In this document: positions 10,711-22,926 of the stretch, one piece after another | How positions within the stretch are numbered: the stretch's first letter is position 1 | Layout of the letters: each line of letters opens with the position of its first letter | From: Maratus speciosus | Lineage: Eukaryota > Arthropoda > Arachnida > Araneae > Salticidae | Assembly (NCBI GenBank): GCA_963932465.1 | Contig: OZ010799.1 | Span: 157,104,761-157,168,760, forward strand | Direction of reading: 5' to 3' | Length of the DNA stretch: 64,000 nucleotides | Notes under the pieces: model-generated | Seen by the model: only the letters and a program-made list of their open reading frames with translations | The model's database searches: none | Told to the model about the DNA's origin: nothing | Program-made: the position numbers and the translations under genes

Positions 10711-12538
10711 GTGTAGGTTAGTCTGGGGAAATTTTCAGACAAAAACAAAACTTTTCCAATTACTCCTTGAATCGATGACTCTTTTTTCTAACTTTCTCTT
10801 GGTAAAATCATCATACCTGGTGATTATTCTGTAGCATTTTTATATTATTAACATTAATAACATAAAATAAAATTAATAAAATCCTGTCTGAAAATCACCC
10901 CCGTGGTTCGAGGTAATTTCCAGACAGCTATTTGTGGGACTATTTAAGGGTCTGATTTGAGCACCAACTACGGTAAGAGACACTATTGTAAAATGTTACG
11001 ACACAAAATGGGGTATTTATTTGACCATTCTGAATATATAAAAAAGGCATGAAAACGTAATTGTAACTGTACACCTGAAATCCATTTAAATTTTTGCGAA
11101 TAAAAGCATGTTATATGGTACTTTTTCACACAAATACAGTTTAGCTACAGTAGCTATATCTGTTTTAACTAATTTATGTAAACGAGTAAAGAATTTCAGG
11201 CTTTTTAAACAGTTCTGGTGGCTTAAAGAAAATCAACATAAAATAAGAACATAAACACTACACCAATTTCGTTAAAAAAAAATAATAATAACCTAACCTG
11301 TTTTTCACACTACCATAAATTTTTTAAGCAGCACTAATTTCGATAGGTCTAACCATTTTAGTTTTTTTTTTTTTTTTTTTTTTTACAGTAAAGATATCAT
11401 TGTAAATATTTTTAACATTATTGTACAATTCTTTCACATCTTAAATAGTTTTAACATGAAAAGGATCGACAGACAGAGTCTGAATAGATCCAAAAAACAA
11501 AAAGGACTTGGCACCAATTACATCTTGATCTTTCTTTGGCCACCAATATCGATCATGCCCTAGCCAGTTTAAAAGTTTCATTTCAACTTCCAACAGATTT
11601 TTCTCCTAATCATCTTAGTGGAACAACTTTTGTCCCTATCCCAGACAGAATGTTTGGTCAAAATATACAACATAAATATTTGATTATGAAATGGCATCTT
11701 GCACTTCTTCATAAATCTCTCACTATCTCTGTTTTTCATGATAAATCTCCCATTTTAGCTTAAACTCCACCCAGTATTTTCATTTTAACTTACAGATGGC
11801 CTTTGGTAATTTTATTTTAATATACAACAACCCCTTTTAAGTCAAACGATTAATTTACCATGTAGGATTACTGAAAACACATTTTGTAACATATATTAGC
11901 ATCTGGAAATTGCCCCGAAGGCTGTCTGATAATTACCCCGGTGTTTCTAAACCCCTTGGGGACGAGCAACACGTATACGTGCCGCAAGAAGCGCTCAGAA
12001 TCCTTGTTTTTCCTCAACAGTAAAATTTTACTGTAAAGTTTGCCTTATTTAATCAGCGCATTTTCTCGATTCAAGAAGACACAAATTTCTGTTTTTAAAA
12101 AATGGTGACAAAAGATTAAAAATTTCGTAAAAGGCTCCCGTCCCGAAGGGGTTAAAAGCTACACTTTGTTTAAAATTCAATTTTTTCCAGATGGGCATCC
12201 AAATAATGTTACTTCGTTGTTTCCAGAAACATAACATACCCTAGTATCCAAACACGAAGTAGCACATGTGCTAGTGTTGCTACACCCGAGAAATTGAAAT
12301 TTGAAATCAGCGAAGCAAAAAGTTAAACAGTATTTTTTTTTTATAGCATACAGGAAACCAATTTTGTACAAGACAGAGTAAGCTGCTAATTACTATGAAA
12401 ATACTAATTGAAATAGAAAAATAGTTGATTTAACTAAAAATAAAGCGGTTTTGGCCAGATTCCGATTAGTGTGCGAGTATTACTGCTGTCTGTTAATTAC
12501 CCCAGATTCCTCTGTCTGAAAATTACCCCAGGCCACCC
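10711..12538. mobile_element. DNA element with repeated subterminal motifs
   Basis: Ends resemble an imperfect inverted repeat: GTCTGGGGAAATTTTCAGAC (10721-10740) against the complement of TCTGTCTGAAAATTACCCCAG near 12511-12531. The motif (G)GGGTAATTTTCAGACAG recurs inside near 10886, 10912, 11905, 11925 and 12487 in both orientations, clustered towards the two ends. A TTAA-type short element is nested at 11952-12151. The 75-aa frame at 11536 shows no known domain. Boundaries are approximate. Confidence 0.55.
11952..12151. mobile_element. piggyBac-like TTAA short element
   Basis: 200 bp with ends CCCCTTGGGGACG and CGTCCCGAAGGGG (12 of 13 pair), flanked by TAAA on the left and TTAA on the right, consistent with a TTAA duplication with one change. 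Non-coding. Nested inside the 10711-12538 element. Superfamily assignment rests on the TTAA flank and C-starting ends. Confidence 0.65.
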
Positions 12539-13280
12539 TATATATTGAAAGGAGATTAATACTGAAATCTCCAAACATTATTTTTGATACCGCAATGTAT
12601 GATATTTCATGATATTTCATTTAACATGTATTCCGTTCTCTGGGATTTTTCGGAAATATTCTCAATTACAATAGCATTAATTTTGATTTTATAGTATTGT
12701 TTAAGAATTAATTGTAGTATCTATTTTCTATTTAATAAAATAGTTTTCCATTAGAATAACATCAAACAGAGAATAAGCATTGTAAAAACAAATACATTCT
12801 TTTTCTCTAAGGAATGAATTCGTTCAAATTTCCGATGTGTAACCCACTGTATTTGCGTGGTTGATTTTGTGTGCGGGGTGCTGAAAAGCTGTGTGCGCAA
12901 GCTAGAACAGATTCAGACATTTGAGAGAATCTAGGAGTAGCGCAAATACCTTTTAGCTGCCCCGTTTTAAATCTGATAGATGGCATTACTAACTCATTTT
13001 ACTAAAAAGGAAATTTGAAAAAAGTAATTACTCTATTATCTCATCATGTTATGGATAAAAACTAAAAGCGCACATTTTAAAATAGGCTCTCATAGATTTA
13101 AGCCAATCTATGATGTTTTTACTTTTCTATGGTCGTCGCCGAATCTACCGATGACCGGGCGCGTCTCCACTGATAGATATAGGGTCGAATTTCTCGAACG
13201 TACCAGATGAAGATGATTCCAGTCCTTGGGATAAACTTTAAGTTCTTGGGCCAATTCAAAATATTAACTATAAGTTATTA
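12539..13280. other. Spacer, nothing recognised
   Basis: AT-rich sequence without a supported gene or repeat end. Confidence 0.45.
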
Positions 13281-15576
13281 TCTAATATATAAAAATGAAA
13301 ATTCGTGTCTGTCTGTAATTCTATACAAATCCACAGTTTGGAGGCCAGAATTGTGAAATGTTACATACATGTGTATTAAAACACGACTGAGGCAACTAAA
13401 GTAAACCGGAATCGAAAAAGTTTATAGTTAATTCTCAATTAATAAAAACCGACCAATTTAACAGCGAATTCCTATCCAATTTAAACATTTTTCGTTATAG
13501 CAGTTGCCCAGAAATAAATATCCACAATAAAACTCTTATCATAATAATTACTTTTCTATTGCAAGATTTCCACGTGAAAAATGAAAAAGAAATAAAATAG
13601 TTTGAAAAATTAAAAAAAAAGTTTAATATTACGTTATAACTTTTCTATTGCAAGATTTCCACGTAAAAAATGAAAATGAAATAAATAGTTTGCCGAATTA
13701 AAAAAAAGGTGAATATTACGTCATATTGGAAATATAATGGACGTCAGCAGATGAATATATCACGTCATATGAGTTTGAAAACTGTATTGAAACATGATAA
13801 AAACCCGATTATGAAAATATCGGCATATTTTAACATTCTGAGGTTCTCTGAATTTGTTTTCGTCATTTTTAAATTTTCATGCGTGTGTATGCGTGTATAT
13901 TAGAATTTCCACAAAGGTTTAGGCCCCTAGAGCTCATTCTTACTGAAGAACTGGAAAAAAGATTTCAGATTTAAAAAAATAAAATACATAGAATTTTTGT
14001 ACATGTCAATTTTCTTTAACCATGAAAAATTATTTAAATAACAAAATACTCAGAAACAACTTTTCATTAAAAGTTTTTAATCTCGGCCTCAATCCAGATC
14101 ACAGATTACATTTACTAAGTAAGTCGGTAATCTGTCCTCCGGATTTAATGGAAATGAACGGTCAAGTGCGGGTATTACTCGCGCACAGAGGGTTCCGTAC
14201 AATAATATATAAATTAGTAACTGTATTATTAAAAAAAACCGTTGCTAAAAGAATACTAAGACTTTGTAAAAACTATACAACGTAGGGTTGGGTATAGCTG
14301 TGTATACTAGAAAAGTATAAATGGATATACCATGAAAGTTCAAAGCGATATGGAACCTAAAAAATACCAAGTATAGCTTTTCTGTATAACTCTTCTTTAA
14401 TCTTATCCTAATCTGTTTAAAAGTAACTTAATTCGGTGCTGACAATAAAAGTAGTGCATATTTAAACTTCATTTGGCATTTCATAAAACTAAATTCAGTA
14501 TAGTAGTAATCTTTCCTTTTTACAGTGTATCTAAAGCAAAACCCTTGTTAAAAATTTAAACTTAGCATTATGCTAAGCTCGCTTCGAAACGATGTCGCAA
14601 AGTTGCAACGACGCTTTTAAAGAAACGGTAGGCATACTGAGAGAGCCACTCAATGCAAACTAGTCGCAATGTGATTAATTTTAAATTAGTCTATATTTAA
14701 CAATTTGCCGTTTATTGCTTTTATATTGCTACTGGGCATTGCATTACACAAATGTTTATATCCTTAAAATTTGTTACCTAGGCTTTAAAAGCCGATGGAG
14801 CATAGAGTACGCCGCCCCTGTCATTATGTATGTCCAAACTGTCCGTGTTTTTAAAGGTTAATATATCAACTAATTACCGACGATTTTTTTCGAAAATCAT
14901 GATCAACAATGCTTTTATACTTCTGCTACGATAGGTACCTCCTGCGCTGCTCAACACTTTTGCTGAATACCCGTAAATCGAAATTGGTGTGTAACGGAAA
15001 AATGCGATTTTCTCAAAAACTATGTGACCTAGGATAATCGCTATAATTTTCCTGCAAGGTTTAAATTAACGTCTACTTCCTCTATTTTTTCTCATAATTT
15101 TAGTTTCAGTAGATTCGGAATTAGATGGGGGGGGGGACATATTTTTGCACTACATTTTCCACCACAACTTTGAAAATATAATACCTGAAATTAAATGAAA
15201 TGTATTTTTGAGTTCAGCGTTACGAATAGCTTTCACACAATATACAAAGAAAATATTTTTTTTTTCAAGTCACTTAATTAGCTCCTCTACTTTTTTCCTA
15301 AATATATTTATGAATGCTTATTAATCTGTAAATATATAGGTCAATAATCTCTATTCCTTCCTCCAATTTGAACTTTCCACGTTCCATAGCTTACGAGTAA
15401 AATGGCTGTGACAGATAGACACAGGAGTGATCTTATAATGGTTCCGTTTTTTGTACTTTTTAAGTACGGAACCCTAAAAAAAAGTGAAGATTACGTAAAT
15501 AACACGTAATCGTTGATTTTTAAAAACTGACTTTTCAAAACAAATGTTCTTAAAATTCCGGGCATCGCCGGGTTAG
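13281..15576 (+). mobile_element. Helitron, non-autonomous (split by an insert)
   Basis: The 5' end TCTAATATATAAAAATGAAA and following GTCTGTCTGTAATTCTAT, and the 3' end CCGGGCATCGCCGGGTTAG with the GC-rich hairpin, match the usual Helitron termini (5' TC, 3' hairpin then CTRR; here TTAG). The flanks are A on the left and T on the right, the Helitron target. A second, inverted copy at 30855-31594 is homologous along its length and shows that about 1.6 kb here (13850-15480) is an insertion. Internal tandem copies of CTTTTCTATTGCAAGATTTC lie at 13553 and 13639. No Rep/helicase frame. Confidence 0.75.
13850..15480 (+). mobile_element. Insert with terminal hairpin and CTAAAAA tail
   Basis: Absent from the sister Helitron at 30855-31594. 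It ends with ACAGATAGACACAGG, a stem-loop GGTTCCGT...ACGGAACC (15440-15473) and CCTAAAAA. This stem-loop plus tail is a very common 3' end in arthropod repeats. The left boundary is estimated from where homology with the sister Helitron stops. The 87-aa frame at 14022-14285 has no recognisable domain. Confidence 0.5.
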
Positions 15577-15879
15577 TTATAAATAAAATGGACGCCCGTT
15601 GCGATCACTCCTGCGTCATTCATCTTCCGATATTTTACGCAATTGTCAGCCATTCTAATTTCGAAATTTGATAAATAAATTATGTTCTTTTAATAACTAT
15701 TATGCATAATTAATTTTACATTACATCTATATCTCTCACAGAAGAATGTAACAATAGTAAAGGAAATCGTTCGATATCATTGAAAGTAAGTAATATTGCA
15801 ATGAGTAACTAAACTCGAGACTAATTTTTAGATTTGTTAGTTATTTTAAGATTTTTTTCTTTGCAAGATATTTTTCGAA

Positions 15880-17640
15880 CAGTTATAAATAGTTTCATTT
15901 CATATCCACTTTTCTGGACATTCTTAAAAGAGATCGCAGAAACTTTATTATCGGATAACTTCTAGTTACTCTATTGTAGGGTTCGTACGGGTCCTGGAAT
16001 TTCCAAACCAGGAAATTCTTAGGTACCAGTATTTTCTTATAGAAAATCTCTCCTTAAATAAGGCGAAATTTCGCGCGTCCGAACTAGATTTTTTTTTAAT
16101 TATTATTAAAAAAATACTGCTATTTCACCTGGAAAATAACGGGACCCGTACGAACAGTGCTCTATTGCAGCACTTTAAAAAATGGCGAATTTCTGGATGA
16201 TTTTGCATCCGAAACGATTTCTTTCATTTCGTAGGCTAAGAAAGAACCTCATTCTTGTATGCATGAAAGAAATAATGAAATTTGAAATCGATAGATCGAC
16301 AAAGACGCAAAAAAAATTACATGGATCCCCTTCAAAGCTCAAAAGATCAGAAGCTCACAGCTAAAAAAGGTCTCTTTTAATGTTCATTTTTATATGGATC
16401 TCCATTGAGGAAGCTGAAACTACAATTAAGTAAGGTTGATTAAAAAGAAATAGATAAAGTGATGATCATGATTTGCATAAATTATTATTTTTATTATTTT
16501 ACTTTCTTTGATGATTTCAAAGTTAATCGCTTTAGCAATACATGACGGGTCCATATTTTTTTATTATGTTTGTTTCGTTTATCATTTTTGAAGAAATGTA
16601 AAGAGTTCTGTTATATATCATTTTTACTGTCCAATCTTAAAAGGGATCATAAAAATTTTATTATAAGGTAACTTCTAGATAAGCTCCCCTAATGCCAGCA
16701 GTTTAAAAAATGGCAAATTTCTGGATGATTTTGCATTCAAAACTGATTTCTTTGATTTCGTAGTCAAGAAAGAACCCCATTCGTTCATGCATGAAAAAAA
16801 TCATGAGATCTGAAATCGATAGAATGACAAAGATGCAAAAAAATTATATGGATCCCCTTCAAAGCTCAAAAGCTCACAGCTCAAAAAGCTCTCTTTTAAT
16901 GTTTATTTTTATATGAATCTCCACTGAGGAAATTCGCATTACTGATGAAGCTGGAACTACAATTCAGTAAGATTGATTAAAAATAAATAAATAAAGTTAT
17001 GATCATGATTTGCATACATTATTATTAATGTTATTTTACTTTCTTTAATAATTTCAAAATTAAACAAACGCTTCAGCAATACATGACGGGCTCCGTATTT
17101 TTTTATTATATTCGTTTCTGTTTATCATTCTTGAAGAAATGTAAAGAGTTCTATTTCGTATCCTCTTTTCTGACCAATCTTAAAAGGGATCGTAACAATT
17201 TTACTATTAGATAACTTCTAGAATAAGTTACTGTAACGTAACACTTAAAAAATGGTGAATTTGTGGATGATTTTGCATTCAAAACCAACTTCTTTCATTT
17301 TGTATTGTATGACCCCTATTCCTTCATGCATAAAAGAAATCAAGAGATCTGAAATCGATAGAATGACAAAGATGCAATAGATAAAGTGATGGTCATGATT
17401 TGCATACATTATGATTAATATTATTTTGATTTCTTTAATAACTTCGAAGTTAAACAAATTCTTAGAAATGCATGACGAGTTCCATATTTTTTATTATATT
17501 TGTTTCGTTTATCATTTTCGAAGAAATGTAAACCGTTCTATTTCATATCCACTTTACTGGCCATTCTTGAGAAATATCCTAAAAATTTTATTATCGGGTG
17601 ACTCCCAGAAAAAAGTTACTGTAACGTAGAACTTTAAAAA
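15880..17640. repeat. Family E tandem array, left part
   Basis: Units of about 535 bp starting near CACTTTAAAAAATGGCGAATTTCTGG (about 16167, 16700, then a shortened unit at about 17236, and the start of another at about 17628). Each runs through TTTCTTTCATTTCGTA, ATCGATAGAATGACAAAGACGC, CTCTCTTTTAATGTTTATTTT, TTTCTTTAATAATTTCAAAG and TTTCATATCCACTTTTCTG. The array resumes at 21521, 34502, 36308 and 38546 after later insertions. Short frames such as 16182-16364 are repeat sequence. Confidence 0.75.
15979..16154. mobile_element. Short inverted-repeat element in family E
   Basis: 176 bp with ends GGTTCGTACGGGTCC and GGACCCGTACGAAC. It is flanked by CTCTATTGTAG on the left and CTCTATTGCAG on the right (16160-16170), an 11-base direct repeat with one mismatch. 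Other family-E units lack this insert. The superfamily is not clear; the long duplication would suit a P- or Mutator-like element better than hAT. Confidence 0.65.
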
Positions 17641-20600
17641 GTCCTTCCGGCCAGTGCCGGGAAGAAGAGGTAGCTTTCATATTACTTATTTTAAAAAAAG
17701 CCAACGTATATTATTCAAACACACGAAGCTCAATTTAGTGGAAACCGAATATAGGAGATTCAGTACTAATTTTTATCAATACTAAATCATTATGAATGAG
17801 AATTTCGCGAAATTAGTCAGCTTTATACAAGCTGCTTTTATTTAAAGTAACTTATATTTGGCTGCCAAATTCGGCGATTTCTTAAAGTGCCTGCCATTTT
17901 AAGACAACATGGTGGATGAGGCTAACCAATGAACTTGGTCCAGACCTTAGTAATTGGTGTGCACATGCTCACTCACATCGGAATCGGTTGATATATACGA
18001 GTGCTGTCGCAGGCAAAAAATCAGATTTTTCAAAATGTCACCCACATTAGAAATTGAAACTGCTATATCTGAGCCATTTTTTAAGATAAAGACAAACAAA
18101 AAATGCTCCTGAATCTTTATATCAAGGTCAAGTATTTAAGAAAGAAACCTTTTTCAATTTCTAATTTTTTTGCACCTCACTTTAAATATAATTTTTTTTT
18201 TAATTGGCCGCCATTTTGAAGCAAGACGGCTGATGAAGCTGGCCAGCGAACTTGGTCGAGATATTGATGTATACTATCCACTTGCCTTCTTCCATCGAAA
18301 TAGGCGAATACGTGTGCTATCGCGTGACAAATACAAGATCGTTTCAAAGTGTTAGCCGTGCTAGAAATTCAAAGTGCTATAATTCAACCATTTTCTAAGA
18401 TATAAACAAAAGAACAAATTTTCAGAAACAAAAATTGCTCCAGAATCTTTGTATCAAGGCCAAACACAAAAAAAAAATCTTTATCGTTTTCCAATTTTTT
18501 ATTACCTCATTTTAAATTTTAAATTACATTTTTTTAATGGCAACCCTTTTGAAACAAGATGGCGAATGAAGCTGGTCAACGAACTCGGTCGAGACATTGG
18601 TATGTACTATGTATAGACCAAGTTACATCCAAATCCGTTCATAAATACGCCTGTTATCGCGTGACAAAAATCAGGTCGTTTTAAAATGTCAGCCATAATA
18701 AAAATTCAAAATGCTATGACTCAGCCATTTTTTTAGATATAGGCGAAACAAAGCCTGTTCCGGAATCTTTGTATTAAGGTCAAACACATACGAAAAAAAT
18801 CTTTTTCATTTTTCAATTTTTTGGTATCTCATTTTAAATTTAAAATTATTTTTAATGGCCGCCATATTGAAACAAGATGGCGGATGAATCTGGACAACGA
18901 ACTCGGTCGAGATATTTGTATGTACTATGTACACACCAAGGTACATCCAAATCGGTTCATAAATACGTCTGTTATTATGTGACAAAAATGAGGACGTTTC
19001 AAAATGTCAGACACGCTAGAAATTCAAAATGCTATAACTCAGGCATTTTTAGCTCACAGGCTATCAAAGCCTGAGAGCTAATGTGCCCGCCCGCTCTGTA
19101 TGTATGTATGTATGTATGTACGTACGTACGTATGTACGTAACGCGATAACTCTTGATAGAAACATCCGATTTGCTTCCAAATTTTTTCCTAGGTTCATTG
19201 TGATAAGGCGCTTCCCTGATTAGTTTTGGGAGTTCATTGGTTAAGGATAAAGGGGGAAAAACGGGGTTAGTCCACCCCCTTAATTCAGATAATTGGGTTT
19301 TTTTTGCAGAATCATTCGATTTGCCCCGAATTTGGTATACCGGTTTATTATGTTAAGGAACTTCCCTGATTAGTTTTGGGGGTTCATTGGTTAAGGATAA
19401 AGGGGGAAAATGGTGTTAGTCCACCCCCCTTAATTCAGATAAATGGGTTTTTCATGCAGAATCATTCGATTTTCTCCGAATTTGGTATACCGGTTTATTA
19501 TGTTAAGGAACTTTCCTGATTAGTTTTGGGAGTTCATTGGTTAAGGGAAAAGGTAAAAAAAAAACGGGGTTAGTCCACCCCCTTAATTCAGATAATTGGG
19601 TTTTTCATGCAGAATCATTCGATTTGCCCCGAATTTGGTATACCGGTTTATTATGTTAAGGAACTTCCCTGATTAGTTTTGGGAGTTCATTGGTTAAGGA
19701 TAAAGAGGGAAAAACGGGGTTAGTCCACCCCCCTTAATTCAGATAAATGGGTTTTTCATGCAGAATCATTCGATTTGCTCCGTATTTGGTATACCGGTTT
19801 ATTATGTTAAGGAACTTCCCTGATTAGTTTTGGGGGTTGATTGGTTAAGGGAAAAGGGGGGTTAGTCCACCCCTTTTTATTCAGATAAATGGGTTTTTCA
19901 TGCAGAATGATTCGATTTGCTCCGAATTTAATATACCGGTTAATTAGGTTAAGGAACTTCCCTGATTAGTTTTGGGGGTTCATTGGTTAAGAATAAAGGG
20001 GGAAAAGGGGGGCTAGTCCACCCCCTTAATTCAGATAAATGGGTTTTTCATGCAGAATGATTCGATTTGCTCCAAATTTGGTATACCGGTTTATTAGGTT
20101 AAGGAACTTCCCTGATTAGTTTTGGGGGTTCATTGGTTAAGGATAAAGGGGGAAAAGGAAGGTTAGCCCGCCCCTCTTAAATTAGATAAATGGGTTTTTC
20201 ATGCAGAATGATTCGATTTGCTCCGAAGTTGGTATACCGGTTTATTATGTTAAGGAACTTCCCTGATTAGTTTTGTGGGTTCATTGGTTAAGGATAAAGG
20301 GGGAAGGGGGGGGGCTAGCCCCCCCCCTTAATTTATATAAACGGTTTTTTCATGCAGAATTATTCGCTTTGCTCCAAATTTGGTATACCTGTTTGATATG
20401 TTAAGGAGCTTCCCTGATTCGTTTTGGGGATTCATTGGTTAAGGATAAAGCGGGGGGGGGGGGCTAGTCCACCGCCTTAATTTAGATAAATGGTTTTTTT
20501 TGCAGGATTATTCGATTTGCTCCAAATTTGGTATACCGTTTTATTATGATAAGGAGCTTCCCTGATTAGATTTGGAGGTTCACTGGTTAGGTATAAAGGG

Positions 20601-21359
20601 TGAAACGGGGGCTAATTCCCCTTCACTTATTTTTTTGAGGGGCATTATTCTTTAAAATAAGAGTATGATATACAATTAGTGTGAATAGCCTGTGAGCTCA
20701 ATCCCATCAGTTTAGCTGGGCATTTTTCTTTTTTATTTAATATATAGACGAAACAAAAACTGCTCCCGAATCTTTTTATCAAGGTCAAACACATAAGAAA
20801 AAAATATTTTTTCAATTTTCAATTTTTTGGTACCACATTTCAAATTTAAATTTTTCTTAAAAATTTAAATGGCCGCCATTTTTAAACAAGATGGCGGATG
20901 AAGCTGGCCACAAAACTCGGTCGAGACATTGGTATGTACTATGTATAAACGAAGTTACATCCAAATCGGTTCATAAATACGCCTTTTATCGCGTGACAAA
21001 ATTCAGGACGTTTCAAAATGTCAGCCACGCTAGAAATTCAAAATGCTATAACTCAGCCATTTTTTAAGATATAGCCGAAACAAAAACTGCTCCAGAGTCT
21101 TTGTATAAAGGTCAAATACATAAGAAAAAAATATTTTTCCATTTTTAATTTTTTGGTACCACATTTCAAATTTTAAATTTTTAAAATTTTTTTAAATGGC
21201 CGCCATTTTGAAACAAAATGGCGGATGAAGCTGGCCAACGAACTCGGTCGAGACATTGGTATGTACTATGTACACACCGAATTACATCCAAATCGGTTCA
21301 TAAATGCGAGAGTTACAGTGTGACATAGGTCAGATATATATATATATATATATATATAT

Positions 21360-21397
<38 letters not shown>

Positions 21398-21520
21398 ATT
21401 TTGAACGGAGGGTGGTTTCGGGGTCTGGGGGTCATGATCGATGAAAATATACCAAAATTTTTTGAAATCGCTTTCCTCCGAACGGCTGCAATAGGTAGCT
21501 TTTTGTATTGAAAGCTACCT
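17641..21520 (+). mobile_element. Family B tandem-repeat element B1 (contains A1)
   Basis: It starts with a hairpin GTCCTTCCGGCCAGTGCCGG followed by AAGAGGTAGCTTTC, then carries units of about 320-335 bp (marked by GATGGCGGATGAAGCTGG near 18224, 18560, 18876, 20892, 21222), then (TA)n at 21333-21395, a tail TTTGAACGGAGGGTGGTTTC, and a terminal hairpin AGGTAGCTTT...AAAGCTACCT ending at 21520. It sits in family E between CTTTAAAAA and AAAAATGGCG. The unit spanning 18876-20892 is split by A1. Non-coding. Confidence 0.75.
19051..20739. mobile_element. Family A tandem-repeat element A1
   Basis: Inserted in the fourth unit of B1, between CTCAGGCATTTTT and TATATAGACGAAAC. It begins AGCTCACAGGCTATCAAAGCC (with AGGCT...AGCCT-type pairing), has a TATG/TACG tetranucleotide run at about 19099-19140, then ten units of about 149 bp (marker CTTCCCTGATTAGTTTTGGG, roughly 19211 to 20560), and a tail with ATAGCCTGTGAGCT, the exact inverted complement of AGCTCACAGGCTAT at the start. 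Ends TTTTTTATTTA. The second copy is A2 at 50838. Confidence 0.75.
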
Positions 21521-22108
21521 AAAAATGGCGAGTTTCTGAATGAATTTGCATCCAAAACCAATTTCTTTCATTTCATATTCTAATAACCCCATTCCCCGTT
21601 ATGCGTGAAAGAAATCATGAAATCTGAATCGATAGAATGACATAGACGCAATAGATAAAGTGATTATTGTAATATGCATACATTATCAATATTATTATTT
21701 TAGTTTCTTTAATAATTTTAAAGTTAAACAAACGATTTGGCAATACATGGAAAGTTCCATATTTTCATTATATTGGTTTCGTTTATCATTTTCGAAGAAA
21801 TATAAACAATTCTATTTCATATCCACTTTTCTGACCGTTCTTAAAAGGAATCATAACAATTTTATAATCGGGTAACATCTAGAATAAGTTACTTTAACTC
21901 CAGCACTTTAAAAAATGGCAAATTTCTGGATGATTTTGCATTCAAAACCGATTTCATTCATTTCATATTCTAAGAACCCCATTCATATGCATGAAAGAAA
22001 TCATGAGATCTGAAATTGATAGAATGACAAAGACGTAAACCAATTGCAATGATCCCCCTTCATAAAGCTCTCGTTTAATGTTTATTTTTTATATGCGTCT
22101 CTATTTAA
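21521..22108. repeat. Family E array, second segment
   Basis: Family-E sequence resumes after B1 with AATGGCGAGTTTCTGAATG, has another unit start near 21900 and stops at CGTCTCTATTTAA, where the hAT-like end at 22109 begins. The matching continuation is at 34502. Confidence 0.75.
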
Positions 22109-22921
22109 TAGGGTGTCAACGATTTAAATCAGTTGATTTAAAAAAGCTATTTAAATCATGATTTTAATCAAGTGATTTAAAAAAAAAAATCATTGATTAA
22201 AATCAAAAATTTTTTAAATGCTTAAAATGACATAAAAAAGTATTCAAATCTAAGATGAACATAATTTGGAAAGTTTCTACAGGTATTGTGACTTATGAAT
22301 ATACAAAACAAAGCTTTAAATAATTGTTTCGAAGCGTAATTCCTGAGTATTGTGAAAAATTTAAGTACAGGACGTTTGTAAAAAGCATGGTTTTTTATCT
22401 AACAAACATAAAAAGCATTTAATTTTAAAATGATATTTAAAACTAATATAACTTACAATCTCATAATTTCCTTTTAATAATCAAGTTATTCATTCTTTTA
22501 TATACAATAAACATAGCAATAGAGTGATTTATGATCAATGATTTTAATCAATTGATTTAAATCAGATGATAAAATCACATATTTTCTGATTTTTTTAAAT
22601 AGTGTGAAAAAGCATTATAATCAGTAATGGAAATTAACACTAAATCACTTGTAAAAAATGTACCGTAATTTCGGGTGTATAGCCCGCGGATCAAACAATC
22701 GTGTTTCGACCCAGAAATTTTTAAAAATAAAATGTAACTTTTTAGATCACGGTAAATATTGGTCTTCAAATAATGAATAAAATTTCTGGGTCCAAACTGA
22801 ATTGTTTGATCTGCGGGCTATACAGCGGAAATTACGGTAATATTTATTATTGTTAATTATAATAATATTAAACTGTGTAAAAAGAAGTATTACACATTTA
22901 AAAAACATCTAACTAAATGTT
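22109..22921. repeat. ATTTAAATCA-rich subterminal region
   Basis: GATTTAAATCA/TGATTTAAAT words at 22130-22210 and again at 22530-22580 form many short palindromes, as expected of the subterminal part of the hAT-like element. An internal inverted pair lies at about 22675-22695 and 22790-22830 (TTTCGGGTGTATAGCCCGC / GCGGGCTATACAGCGGAAAT), a ~170-bp foldback-like insert whose right end reads GAAATTACGGTAA. Confidence 0.5.
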
Positions 22922-22926
22922 AAAAA

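Noticed and set aside
15440..15480. Hairpin plus A-rich tail as a transcription terminator
   Set aside because: It looks like a bacterial terminator but recurs as the 3' end of arthropod repeats and no gene precedes it.
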